In this document: positions 1-10,370 of the stretch, in pieces
How positions within the stretch are numbered: position 1 is the stretch's first letter
Layout: every line of letters begins with the position of its first letter
Assembly: GCA_037176905.1 (NCBI GenBank)
Contig: JBBBWG010011524.1
Span: forward strand, 1-20,624
Source: Azolla pinnata
Lineage: Eukaryota > Streptophyta > Polypodiopsida > Salviniales > Salviniaceae
Direction of reading: 5' to 3'
DNA length: 20,624 bases
Position numbers and translations under genes: made by a program
Notes under the pieces: model-generated
The model's database searches: none
What the model was told of the DNA's origin: nothing
What the model saw: only the letters and a program-made list of their open reading frames with translations

Positions 1-481
1 GCTCGTGCTGCGCGTATCCCGCGATCAGCGCGTTCCACGACACCGTGTTGCGCGCGGGCATCGCGTCGAACGCGCCACGCGCCGCGCGCAGCTCCCCGCA
101 CTTGGCGTACATGTCCACCACGGCGGTGCCGAGGATCACGTTCCCGTGCTCGGGGCGCAGCAGCCCTCGGCGTGCCGCCTCGGCGTGCGCCCGCTCCCCC
201 GCCTCCAGCGCCCTCGCGTCGCCGCACGCTTTCAGCACGCAGCTCATCGTGGCGGCGTCCGGGGCGCACGAGCCCTCCTCCCTCATGTGCTCGAAGCACG
301 CGATCGCGTCCGCGCTCGCGCCGCCGCGCGCGTACCCGCTCATCAACGCGTTCCACGCCGCCACGCTCCGCTGCGGGACGCGCTCGAACGCTTCCCGCGC
401 CTTCGCCATCGCCCCGCACTTGGCATACATGTCCACCAGCGAAGCTCCCAGCATCGCCGCCGCGGCATCACCATCACCATC

Positions 482-512
<31 letters not shown>

Positions 513-1084
513 CCATCATCATCATCATCGCCTTCACCGCGCTCCTGCTGCTGCTGCTGCTGCTGCTCCTGCTGCTGCTGCTGCGACGGCTGCTGGACGC
601 CGAGGAGGCCCATCTCCCGGATCTCGCCGTCGATCCGCTCCCCGATCTCCAGCGATCCGATCGCGCCGCATGCTCTCAGGAGCCGCGCGAACGTGCGGGC
701 ATCCGGGGACATCCCTCGCGCCTTCATCGCGGCCCAGCACCGCAGAGCTTCGTGGTGGAGGCTATGGCGTGCGTAGCAGGCGATGAGGCCGTTCCACGCC
801 GCGGCCGTGGGCGCAGGAAGCTCCTGGAAGGCTCGCACCGCATCGCCCACGGAGCCGCACTGGAGGTACATTTGCAGGAGCGCCTCGCTTGCCCTGTCAT
901 CCTTCCCGAGGAGCGATGATGAATCAGCGTCGACCATGGCGGCATGCAGCCTCCGCGCTCCGCGCAGGTCTCTCTGCTTGCCGCACGCCTTCATCAGGCC
1001 CAGGAGAACCTCTGGGTCCTGGGATGCAGGAAGAAGGGTCATGGGAGCAACATCCGTCTTCACATAGCAAACAAGATGCAACAT
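1..1084 (-). CDS. PLS-class pentatricopeptide-repeat protein, 5' part (runs off left edge)
   Basis: PPR proteins bind RNA one nucleotide per repeat, and most act in mitochondria or plastids in editing, splicing or stability; that role is family knowledge. Reading from the ATG at 1084, 361 codons stay open to the edge. Repeat signatures are seen at residues 96-131 (WNGLIACYARHS), 215-250 (LVDMYAKCG then WNALMSGYARGG) and 320-361 (AVVDMYAKCG then WNALIAGYAQHE), with intervening L-type helices such as LLRACGAIGSLEIGERI. Residues 164-206 are a Gln/Asp-rich insert between helices. Codon third positions are overwhelmingly G or C, unlike the downstream genes. The 3' part, including any E or DYW domain, lies outside the window. 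The start is uncertain: the frame is open upstream to a TGA at 1220-1222 but has no other ATG, and a 5' exon at 1372-1412 may splice in. No clear transit peptide is visible from Met1084. Confidence 0.88.
467..583 (-). repeat. CAG and GAT microsatellites inside the PPR coding region
   Basis: On the coding (minus) strand, CAG runs at 545-583 encode five Gln, a Glu and seven Gln. GAT runs at 467-529 encode three blocks of five Asp separated by Gly, then Gly-Asp-Gly-Asp. Both are in frame with the PPR motifs on either side, so the insert lengthens the protein without breaking it. It falls between an L-type helix ending EIREMGLLG and the next S/P motif beginning MLGASLVDMYAKCG. Confidence 0.95.
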
Positions 1085-1114
1085 TTCTTCCAAGTAGTTT
1101 CTGCTGCTGCTTCC

Positions 1115-1216
1115 TTCTTCTTCTTCTTCCTCTTCCGCTGCTGCTGCTGCTTCTTCTTCCTCTTCTGCTGCTGCTGCTGCTTCTTCTTCCTCTTCCGCTG
1201 CTGCTGCTGCTGCTTC
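1115..1216 (-). repeat. Three-copy 30-bp purine minisatellite (GAA/GAG and GCA blocks)
   Basis: On the minus strand, five GAA/GAG codons alternate with five GCA/GCG codons in a 30-bp unit repeated about three times. In the PPR frame it reads as alternating Glu5-Ala5 blocks leading to SSSRNYLEEM. That frame is closed by TGA at 1220-1222. The tract is therefore either 5' UTR or intron, or coding only through an unseen splice. Confidence 0.9.
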
Positions 1217-1371
1217 TTGTCAGCGACAGAAGAACGCCATCATGGACTCCATTCCTCTCGCTCGCTCCGTTTCCTTCCAGCAGAGGGAAAGGGTTTCCAG
1301 CAAAACCCAATTCAGAAAGACAAGTAAAAAAGAAAAGAAAAGATGCAAAAAGCTTAGAAAACATGACATAC

Positions 1372-1412
1372 CTCACCACACGCTCTTCATCTTCTTCTGG
1401 GGCTTTGGCCAT
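1372..1412 (-). other. Candidate first coding exon of the PPR gene
   Basis: The ATG at 1412 opens MAKAPEEDEERVV and runs directly into a strong plant donor, AG|GTATGT, at 1371. The next roughly 100 bases of the minus strand are T-rich, as expected of a plant intron. Joining the PPR frame needs a phase-2 acceptor. CAG|AAACTACTTG near 1102, or the CAG steps just upstream, would restore the PPR frame, but they sit in purine-rich sequence and are weak by eye. The obvious pyrimidine-backed acceptor (ending ACAAG near 1216) leads to a Ser/Arg-rich frame instead and misses the PPR frame. I infer the exon from the donor and the open frame only; RNA evidence would decide. Confidence 0.4.
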
Positions 1413-2325
1413 GGAACCTCGGAGCTCCCGCCTGTTCCTGTGCTAGGGTCACAGCCCTATAGGTTCGGGAAGAGACCATACATAGATAGACAGAGAGAGA
1501 CACATTGATTGAATGCTTTGCTTCCCCTTCCTTCTCTTGTGATATTATACCATGGCCAGTCAGTTCCAAGTTTCAAGAGAGAACATATACGCCCAAATAC
1601 ATTTGATACACAAGGATAGATGGCATTCTAATGATGCTCGCATGGTGCTGATCGTGATCTCCACGGCATGTTTGAATCCTGCATGCTGTTGTTTCTATGT
1701 TGCTAGATGGATCTGAACTGAAAATGGTGTTTACAAGCATGGAATGCATGGGTAAAATCACACATCCAAAGGTCGGCTGGTTTGGCCTTGGAGCATTTTG
1801 GTCTTAAATTAGCCATCAATGTCGTTTCTCAGCACAAGTTATGAGTATAATAGGCTATGAAATGCTCATTGCAGGTGTTACAAATAAGTTCCCTTCTTGT
1901 GTATCAGTTAATTTCTCGAGTCTTTCCTCTTCAGAATTCGTACTCTCCTTGCTTCATCAGCAAATACCAAAAATTCACAAATTAATGAAAAAGCTCATGA
2001 GTTCTGCACATCTCAACCAATTTGATGTTAACGAGATCTTTCGCTTATACAGAGAATAATCACGGAGTTCGCTTCTTCACTGCAGGCAGGTAGGTATTCA
2101 CAACCATCTTGTTGATCCGACCAACACAGAAAACTAGCTTTTGCCGATGCTATAAGATGCCCAAGATCATACCGGATTTGATTATCGTCTTTCTCAACCT
2201 GTACCAATTTGTCCTTGATTAAAGCATTCCAATGGATCAGGAGCCCAGAAAGCATGAATTTGCTGTGCTTTTTAATGCTCATCATCTTGTTCGCATAGAT
2301 TCATTTTCATTCGAGATTTCCGCTA

Positions 2326-2346
2326 GATATACACAAGGTGTATATC
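2326..2346. repeat. Perfect inverted repeat, 9-bp arms, 3-nt loop
   Basis: GATATACAC, then AAG, then GTGTATATC. The arms are exact reverse complements. It lies in the presumed 3' region of the CPL3-like gene. No function is assigned. Confidence 0.8.
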
Positions 2347-2483
2347 CGTTTTACAAAGACGATACGGAAGGGCAAGCCTTGAGGGTATATCCAGCATAAG
2401 ATTCAGGGAGCATCCATAGCCATCTTTTGCTGATGAGATTGCAGTCACGATATCGCTGAACCACATCACGAATTACAAGAGAC

Positions 2484-2501
2484 GACAAGCTTCGGCTTGT
2501 C
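2484..2501. repeat. Perfect 7-bp stem with TTCG loop
   Basis: GACAAGC, TTCG, GCTTGTC. A plus-strand RNA would form a C(UUCG)G tetraloop hairpin; the minus-strand CPL3-like transcript would carry the complementary CGAA loop. There is no T-run after it to suggest a Pol III terminator. No function is assigned. Confidence 0.75.
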
Positions 2502-2928
2502 AACTTCATCCTACAACTCGATCACCTTGGCCAAACTTCTCGAGCGTTATTGTAACAAATCGCAAGCTGTTCATGCTGTTCGTGGAGCTGGAGATATAAC
2601 AATACTGGCTGGGCCGGAAAAATATAACCCTGCATTAACAAGAAACAAGCTGCGTAAAGCTGTTCCCAAATGATCAGAGCTCTTATCATTTTATATTCCG
2701 CTGGATTTCCCTTTCCGTATTTCTCATCAGTTCACAGCTTGAATTCCGGAGACCTGAACTTCAACTCGGCCTCAATCTGTTGGTGCATCGTTGTGGACTC
2801 GGCTTCAACACAAAACAGAATCAGCGGTGATCTTTGCTTTAGCTTTCCTATGAGAAGCTTATCGATGTGTATACACGCTTTTAGCGACATGCCCTGATCC
2901 GGAGGCATCTGAACAGAATGGAGGGAAT

Positions 2929-5900
2929 CTATGGGACAACAGAGAAATCTTGCTCATTCGCTCTTCGGTATAAGATAACAGAAGCCTCCAACCTGAAGAA
3001 CATAAGAAAAAGCTCACAACCCATTAGTGAGATAGCTTGGTGGTTCCGCCTCTAGACTTCCGCAGTAGGTTGAGAGTTCTAATCCCAACCCTCTGCTGAA
3101 AAAAAGGTAACACAATAAGAGAAAAATTAACCCAATGGGATTGCGTTCTATATACACTCACCAACTAGGCCTCACAACAAATCTGCCCGTAGATAAGGCC
3201 CAATTGACCTGAACAATCAATCAAATGGTTGGAAAGTGAAATCAGACCATAATATCAGAGTTACTAAACAAGCTTTTTCCATCGCTTTGATAAAAAAAAA
3301 CATCCTACCTTGTCAGTTCCAAGAGAAATCGCAACCACATGTGTAACACTCTCGTCGATTGCCATGGAGCATATGGCGCCAAATTGCTCGGCAAGCTGCC
3401 ACAGTGGGTGCAAATGGGGCTGAATCTCTCCTTGGGGGAAAACTCTACTGAATACAAGCTTGCAACCACTTAAGACCTTCCGTTGCTCCTTTGCGAGAAT
3501 ATCCCGAACATCAACTTGATGCAGCCTTGGCTTAGAGAAAAACTCATAATGTATTTTCTCAATCACCTGAAAAGACCAAGTACATGATTCTACAAAGTGT
3601 GTGATTGGAGACTATATATATATATATATATAATTTAACCGCCAATATGCTGATATACAGATTTAGATATGTATATGTGTGTATAGGTTGATGTAATATG
3701 TATGCGCGTATATATATTCTTACTGTCAAAGCTGATGCCAGCATGCCATCTGGTTCCCTTTCATCATGACCCACTTCAAGCAGTGATGGACCCGGCAAAC
3801 CAAATTGCTTTCTACTACAAGGGAAGTACATGTACCTGTCGTGATAATCCTCACACCTCAAACACGAACTTTTCACAAACATGGTATGAGATCAATCGAC
3901 CAATATTATATCTTACCTCTCAACGACGATAAGGTTATGTCTATGGTGTGGCCAAACACGTGCAGAATCATCAATAATGACTACAGCTGATTCCATGCCC
4001 AGCACACCATCTAAGTCTTTGCTCTTGGGAGGTCTTTCATCTCCATCAGATACATCTCCATCATCACCCTTGGATATTACCCTTCCTGCGAATAAGACAC
4101 CTGTGGGATCAAGAAGTTTCGCCATCTCTGTCGCATACGCCTTGTTGCCCATTGTGTATACATGAAGCTCATACAATTGACTAGCCTACAAAAACGAGGA
4201 ATTGACAAAAACAAACACAAACTTCAGTTATACTGGCAGAAGGCTGACATTCTAATAAGCGTTTGATAATTAGTCCCACCTTCAACAGCAATATCAGTTT
4301 CACAAAGGTTTTCATGTGCACATATGCAAGAACACATTGTGGTGACTGAAAAAGAGATGTAAGAAATGCACAATGAAAGAAGAAAAATAAACAAATCACC
4401 AAGCATAAGATCTACACGTATATATATTGTGAGTGATAATAAATCTGCAACTACATAATAAAGGCATCTGAATTGAGGATAACCCACTGAATAGCGTGAA
4501 GGCGCAATTGCATTCATCCACATTTCCCAAGGTGGAGTTCAAGGTGAGCTTATCAACATTTATTTATTTAGCATGATTCCTAAGCACAAAAATCATCCCA
4601 CTAGGCTGCTTCTTGTTCTTCTTCCAGATATCCACCTCTGGCAAAAGTTTGGGTTTTAAAGTTTACACGTACATCCCAACATTAAGAAGTTCCAAGAATA
4701 TATTCACATTACATGTATGTGCATAATATACATATATAGATATATATAGTCGGACTAGTCAAATCAACAACTCAGATTTTTACCCTTGCTAAAAAATTCC
4801 ATATGCCTGGGCGTAGTTTTGTCCACATGCTCATGTGGGGGAAGCGGTATAATTCTCGCTTGTTGCCATCCTTTCCAAACTTAGCACGCTCCGTCACTTC
4901 ATTCGCACGTAATTTGCTTTCCCACTCCTCTTCAATTTCAGCAAACTACTTGTATACAAACGGATGCCAACAATGAAGCTACAATCACAAATGAACCAAA
5001 AAACTGAAGAAATGAGGTCCCGCGATACCTTTGCTGAATTAAGAAGTGTGTGATCGAGGTCGAGAACTAAACACAACTTCTTGGCGACAAACATTCGTGT
5101 CTGTTCCTCTATTCTTCTTGCTCTTTCTTGTCGAACTGCCTGCTTTCGTTTCTCATCAAGACCCTCGAGTAGAGGTTCCAAATTACTCCAGTGGCTAATG
5201 CTTTCTGATGGCTTAGGAGCCTCTGTCAGTGATACACTTCCATTGAAGTCCGAATCATTTGCCACCTTGTTGACGGGCACTTTGCTGGAAATACCACCAG
5301 ATTTTCCTATACTTGAATCATCTTCACCCCTACTGTTGTTGGGATTCGAATCGATATCTTGAGATGGGTCATTGCCAACAGGTTGTGATGCATCATCTTT
5401 GCTAGTAGAAGATACAAGCTTCCTCTCAACTAAAAAGGAATCAGGTGCAGCCACTTCTGCTTTGGACTGAGCCATTGTATTTACTGCTATTACTGATGGT
5501 GTGGTCATACTACCTTTCACAGTTTGCAGCACCTCCTGATTTTTAGCTCTTTCAAGAGTACTTCCAAGAAGCACTCGTCGAGGATCCCTAGGTTTCATTT
5601 TTGGCTTAGATAAGTCGGTCTGGAAATCAAACACAAAGCCATCCATGAGAAAGATCACATTAAATTAATTTGGGCAAATTATTAAACAAAGGTGCAAAAG
5701 AATCCGAATGGAAATGCCACAGAAAAACCTACAGAGGATTCGGAAGATATTTTTGCCAGTTTCTGTTGTGACCTACTATGCACAGATGTCTTATCATTCC
5801 TCAGACTCTGTTTCATATCACCAGAAATGGCAATATTTTGCACTACTGCAAGGTTATCTCCCTCCTTTGTTTCTTCAATGGGCTTCTGCCTTTTTGAAGG

Positions 5901-8900
5901 GCTTTCTTGGTGTGACAATTCAAATTGTCTTTTCGGTTGAGGAAGTTCATTCGATGAATCTACATGTGTATGTAATGCTTCATCATCTATATCCATACGA
6001 GCTGATGTTTCAGGTACTACTGTCAAGATTTCAGGAATGCTTGGCATTAAACCTTGTTCTGATGACCACTCTCCTCCTGTTCCCAATGTTAAGAGTGAAA
6101 CTAGTTCGCCCTTAGGCGATGGGTTAGTCTGATTTGCTATGAGGCTATCATGTTTCTTCAGATGTAGAATTTCATTAGAGACCTCTTTTTGACCTTCATT
6201 TGACATAGAAGGTTGAGGAAGATCTCCTTCAGATGCTTGGTTAGCTAACCTTCTTCTTGGATCCCGATTTTTTCTAGCAAGCATTGACTTTGAAAGATGC
6301 CCCTCCGGATCCATATCCTCCACTCCAGCTACAGGTAACACAGAGCTCGAAAACAGCTTCAATTCAGTGAAAGAGAGTCTATTACCATTACTTATGTTAC
6401 TGCTATCTTTAACAACAAAACGCGGTTCTGGTTGAAAAGCATCCAATGCTGGGAAACTTTGTTGGACACTTTGTGAGCCTTCACCCTTCCATATGGTAGC
6501 TTGCATTTCACTAGTATAGGTATTGACCCTGGCAGCCTCAAGCTCGCTATTAGCAGTTGCGCCTTCATCTTCATCTGAAGGTGTTGGACTTGGAAGCCGA
6601 GTATAGCCAGAATGAGATTTACCAGCAAATTTTTCATGGTATGAAGTGAGAGCTTTAACAGGATCAATGTTGGGTACAAATCTACGGTTTTTGAGGGTGG
6701 AACCTTGTGGCTCCCTCATAGGGGTATTAGTCATCCTAATCTCCCCATTACCTGCTAGTACAGATTTTGGATAGCCATCTTGAATAGCCATGGCATTGTT
6801 TCCCAAAGGGGTCAAGGTTGTGGGAATTTGGTTTACAATAGGGGCCAAATTTGTGGGAATTTGGTTCTTCACAATGGGTGTCAAATTTGTGGGAATTTGG
6901 TTGTTCACAATCGGTGTCAGATTTGTAGGAATTTGGCTGATAATCGGAGTCAAATTTGCAGGAATTGGGTTTACAATTGAGGCTAAATTTGTGGGGATTT
7001 GGTTTACAATTGGGGTCACACTGGCAAAGCTTGTGGGCTCTAGATAATTCATGGCATGGTTAGGAATTGGAATCAAATTTGTGGGAATCTCCCTAGGAAA
7101 GACATAATTTTGAACCACATTGTGCTCTTGTGGAATGGAAGGAGCCCAACTACCAAGACCTAAGCTTCCTGCTACATTGTTATTTTCCATAATCGGATGA
7201 TGATCATTGAGGATATTTGTGTTAGTAGGAAGGACGCCAGACAAATGTTTTTCAGCATCAGTATTCGGTCTCAGTTTTGCTTCACGAGCCCGACCATTGG
7301 AAGTATCAGTACTGCTATCACTTTCTAGCTGTGTTGTCGCTGATGTATTACATGATGATTCACCAAACCTCCATTCCTTATCTTCTCCCTTCTCAAATTC
7401 TAACCCCTGCCTGTATGAGTTTGGCATGTAATCTGCTTTATTTAGACATCCCAACGATGATATTATGGAATCCAGCTGCAAGAAAGATATCACAAACGGA
7501 TCAATATGCATTCCATAAAGTAACAGTGTGTCATGATGGAAGAATATAAATTGCTGAAACCTCTTCAATCTGATCGGATGTGAAAAGATTATGGCATCTG
7601 TTCCGGGCAAGATCTAACAACCTGGTTACATTGTTGCAAAAACCAAGGGTGACTAAATATTAGTTCAATGTAAACCGGACATAAAACAAAGGTTTTGTAC
7701 AGATAGGAAACCTTGGAAACGCTTCTGTGCCCTCGGTTTGCAACCTTCCTATTGGAGTATTGTGAACCTAGTGAATACATCCATCATTGAATATGAGAGT
7801 TCAAAGATCAACATGGCCTTCAAAATAAGAGATGGATAAAAGCACTCACCGCATAAGCTGCCCGTATTCCAGCAATGACATCTCTTGTCAAAGCAACAAT
7901 TTTCCTTTCATACCCTTCTGAATGCTTGAATTGTACAATCCTTTTATTGAGATCTCGAAGGATCTTAACTGCCCTTCTTAGTTGCTTACAAACACCCATA
8001 AAAGACCTGTATTCAGCAAATGGGGGTAAAACAATTAGAATAGAAAGGCTTTAATCTCCAACAGTAAATCGAGAACGTTTAAGCACTCGCTAATTGCACT
8101 TAGTAGTAGTAAACTCACTTTTGAGCATCTTTGACACTGACATTCCTAAGCAACTCGTTGCATTCTGCAAAAAGCTTGTCTTTCAGAGAATCTGACATTA
8201 TACGGAAGTGATCAAAGGCATCTGAATCCCTCCGACCTTTAAGATCGGGCTGTGCAAATGGCATTTCTAATGGACTCAGCTCTCTTCCTCTTGAATACCT
8301 CATTTGCTTATTGGACCCGATGGGACCTATATCACCCAGCTTCCCGTCTCTCTCCTCCATGTCTAAACTCCTTTCACGTCGACCACCCCGGATATCCCTC
8401 CTCCTATGATCTTTAGAGTATCTATTAAAATCAAATCGCCTTCGGTATCCCCTCTCCGGCATTGATCCCCTTCCTTCCAATGCATTCCTAAACTTCTCCT
8501 CTGCCTTATTATCATTCCCATGCTTCGACATATTCAATCTCTCTGAGAATCCTTTATCACCTCGACTTCTCCTCCATCTTACATCAGATCTTTCCCCTCC
8601 CTCTTGCAGATATATAAACCCATCATCACTTCTCAAGAAGTTAACATATTCCATGCCCCGATCACCCACAATCCATCCACTTTTGCTCTCAGTGACGAGT
8701 TCCGCATCCTTATTCTCCGACCAGGATGAAGACTTCGGCAAAGGGACTGGCGATGGATCAACGTCGCCGATCTTTGAAGAAGAAGCCTCACTTGGAGGAG
8801 GATCTACCTTTGATTCTTTAGTACTTCCTTGAACACCTTTGGCCCAAGCAAATTGATAGAACTTATTGGGTTTCCCTGAGAATGAAGGAGCTTCTTTCGG

Positions 8901-9695
8901 CCAATTCCAACCACTCTTTACAACATCGCCATTGGATTGGTCCAGCAATTTTCCCATCAAGGGTTTTTCAGAAGTTTCCGTCTTCAGATCAGAAAGCTCG
9001 TCTTTCTCTTTTTCAAGCGTTAAAACTGTATCACCATTTCCCGATCCTTCATTGTCATCGTCCGAAATTTCTCCTTCTTCAGGCTCCTCAAGACGATCTA
9101 ATACCTTCTCTGATGTTACTTCAGAAACCATCTCCAGAGCAATTTTTGGTACCATTTCATGTGCATCTGATACCATCTCATGTGCATCTGGTACCATTTC
9201 ATGTGCATCTGATTCCATCTCATGTGCATCTGGTACCATTTCATGTGCATCTGATACCATCTCATGCACATCTGGCACCATTTCCGGCACATCTGATACC
9301 ATTTCATTCACATCTGATACCATCTCCTGTGCATCTAATACCATTTCTGGACCCCTTTCTGATACCAACTCAAATGCATCTGATAAAATCTCTGGAACCA
9401 TCCCCAGTACCTCTTCTGATCTCATCTCTGGTTGGCTGCCCAGTACGTTTACAGGTACACTATCTGATGCCATCTCTGGAAGATTCTCAGGATTTTCCCA
9501 TAGATTCTTCGGTGTATCATCATCCTCTATTAAATCTACTTCATCGAATACCAGTGATTCATTTGTTTCCTGAGGTTCTCCTACACAGCTACTTTCTTTC
9601 CTTACATCATCTCCAATCAACAACACAGAGGAAGTTTGTTCAAGATTAAGATCTATATAATCACATGTTGACGAGGACAGATCCCCCGAGCTCAT
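2929..9695 (-). CDS. CPL3: RNA polymerase II CTD phosphatase-like 3 (FCP1 + BRCT), ten exons, complete
   Basis: A nuclear phosphatase of the FCP1/CPL family that removes phosphate from the Pol II C-terminal repeat and tunes stress and immune transcription; that role is family knowledge. The model reads complement(join(2929..2992, 3162..3208, 3309..3566, 3724..3835, 3917..4185, 4784..4945, 5029..5619, 5733..7475, 7850..8006, 8119..9695)). It has GT-AG introns throughout and 4980 nt in one frame, giving 1659 residues, longer than the roughly 1240 I recall for Arabidopsis CPL3. Domains seen: acidic N-terminus with EEGEISD at 206-212; long low-complexity region with RDPRR motifs; catalytic DLDHT at 1346-1350; FPHMSMWTKLRPG in exon 5; VVIIDDSARVWP with the second Asp pair at 1482-1483; and a C-terminal BRCT from about 1540 ending RRANEQDFSVVP. 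All expected catalytic residues are present, so it looks functional. The start is the first ATG of a 526-codon open exon. Very sure of the family; small junction errors are possible. Confidence 0.95.
3031..3105 (+). mobile_element. tRNA-derived SINE-like insertion in the last CPL3 intron
   Basis: Within the intron between 3161 and 2993 the plus strand shows an A-box-like TAGCTTGGTGG at 3033-3043 and a B-box-like GAGTTCTAATCCC at 3074-3086. They are about 42 nt apart, as in a tRNA promoter. The segment ends with a short A-run at 3099-3105. Imperfect flanking matches (ATAAGAAAAAG near 3003 and ATAAGAGAAAAAT near 3116) could be an aged target-site duplication. It does not fold into a convincing tRNA, so I read it as a short or truncated SINE. 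Similarity searching within the genome would settle it. Confidence 0.45.
3613..3632. repeat. (TA)10 microsatellite in CPL3 intron
   Basis: Ten uninterrupted TA steps lie in the intron between the exons at 3309-3566 and 3724-3835. It is a simple repeat with no coding effect. Confidence 0.95.
6800..7015 (-). repeat. Tandem 11-12-residue repeats in CPL3 N-terminal region
   Basis: About six units of the form NQIPTNLTPIV occur in the large exon at 5733-7475, with a looser copy (IPTNLIPIP) before them. They differ by single substitutions and by one extra Asn in two units. They lie in a disordered Pro/Asn-rich region ahead of the phosphatase domain and keep the reading frame. The approximate limits are read by eye. 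Confidence 0.85.
9159..9326 (-). repeat. Eight 21-bp units encoding EMVSDAH heptads in CPL3 exon 1
   Basis: Residues 124-179 are eight heptads: EMVSDVN, EMVSDVP, EMVPDVH, EMVSDAH, EMVPDAH, EMESDAH, EMVPDAH, EMVSDAH, followed by EMVP. Looser relatives (PEMVLDAQ, PEILSDAF) occur upstream in the protein. S/P alternates at position 4 of the unit, suggesting growth by a two-unit (42-bp) block. The array sits just before the conserved EEGEISD motif. Confidence 0.93.
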
Positions 9696-10370
9696 GATTA
9701 TCTGATTTTTTCCTGGATAATATGAAAAAACGTATAACCAAATACAAAGCTAAATCGGAAACACGAGATAATGTTTTCCACTTCAAGCACAGAAAAAGCT
9801 GCATTCATAGCTACCCGGAAAGAGCATAAAGTAGTTCATCTCAACGCATTATCTTTTATTCTTCTCCTCCTTCTTCTTCGACGGGGATATGCTTGACAAG
9901 GAGCTCAAAGACGATCAAATTTTAATGGCTTGACCAACACATTCGGATATGTAAAAGTTCAGTCTGTGAGAAATGAAACCGAAATCCTCCTCGCTGAAGC
10001 TATGCTGAGATCAACGAAGGTCTGGGTTATGTCAACGAGTTAGGGGGATATTTTGTTTTTTCTTGTTTTGGGCAGTTTACTCTCTGTTTGGGGAAAAGAA
10101 GGGGCAAAAGGCCGGATCTGAGCCAGAAAATGGTGCAACAGAAATCCTTCCCCGTTAAGATCCGCGGCTCCAGTGAAACAAGGGCCAGCTTGCGTCCGTG
10201 AAAAGTCCCGATCTGAGGCAGGAAAGCTCGAGATTGAAGATATGGGCGATGGAAGAGCTCCGTTTTCTGTCTATATCTCTGTCTTTTCTCTGAGTTCGGT
10301 CCTCTGATGGTCGGTCTGAGAGGCTCTCTGCTAGTCGCGCTTTGTGGAGCAGTAGCCGAGGAAGGGGTCC
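9696..10370 (-). promoter_or_regulatory. CPL3: CPL3-like upstream region and 5' UTR
   Basis: No coding frame with family signals occurs here. On the minus strand the sequence TTATCCAG lies about 25 nt before the ATG and could be a 5' UTR intron acceptor. Pyrimidine- and purine-rich stretches (9850-9900) are typical of plant leader sequence. I could not place the transcription start. Confidence 0.45.

Larger units (their letters stand above)
1413..2928. other. Spacer between CPL3-like gene and PPR gene
   Basis: Both flanking genes are on the minus strand, so this stretch should contain the CPL3-like 3' UTR (right part) and the PPR promoter and 5' UTR (left part). Short open frames, such as 85 codons at 2028-2285 minus, have no recognisable family signature. 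Two small perfect inverted repeats occur (2326-2346 and 2484-2501). I could not assign a TATA box or polyadenylation signal with confidence. Confidence 0.6.

Noticed and set aside
5..919. Long plus-strand open frames (304, 243 and 204 codons) over the PPR gene
   Set aside because: They are antisense shadows of the GC-rich minus-strand PPR frame; they show poly-Ile, poly-Ser and poly-His from the microsatellite and no domain signal.
924..1412. Single-exon minus ORF of 162 codons (Ser/Arg-rich) as a separate gene
   Set aside because: It reads through a strong donor at 1371 and then the minisatellite in a non-PPR frame; only its first 13 codons look like a real exon.
1625..1720. Possible C/D-box snoRNA (AATGATG ... 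CTGA)
   Set aside because: The C box is imperfect, there is no convincing terminal stem, and no guide sequence could be justified.
3030..3105. Functional tRNA gene
   Set aside because: A/B-box-like motifs are present, but no cloverleaf, acceptor stem or anticodon arm could be folded; a SINE-like element fits better.
8866..9649. Plus-strand ORFs of 235 and 255 codons opposite CPL3 exon 1
   Set aside because: They are shadows of the heptad repeat; the minus frame carries conserved CPL3 motifs and good splice sites.
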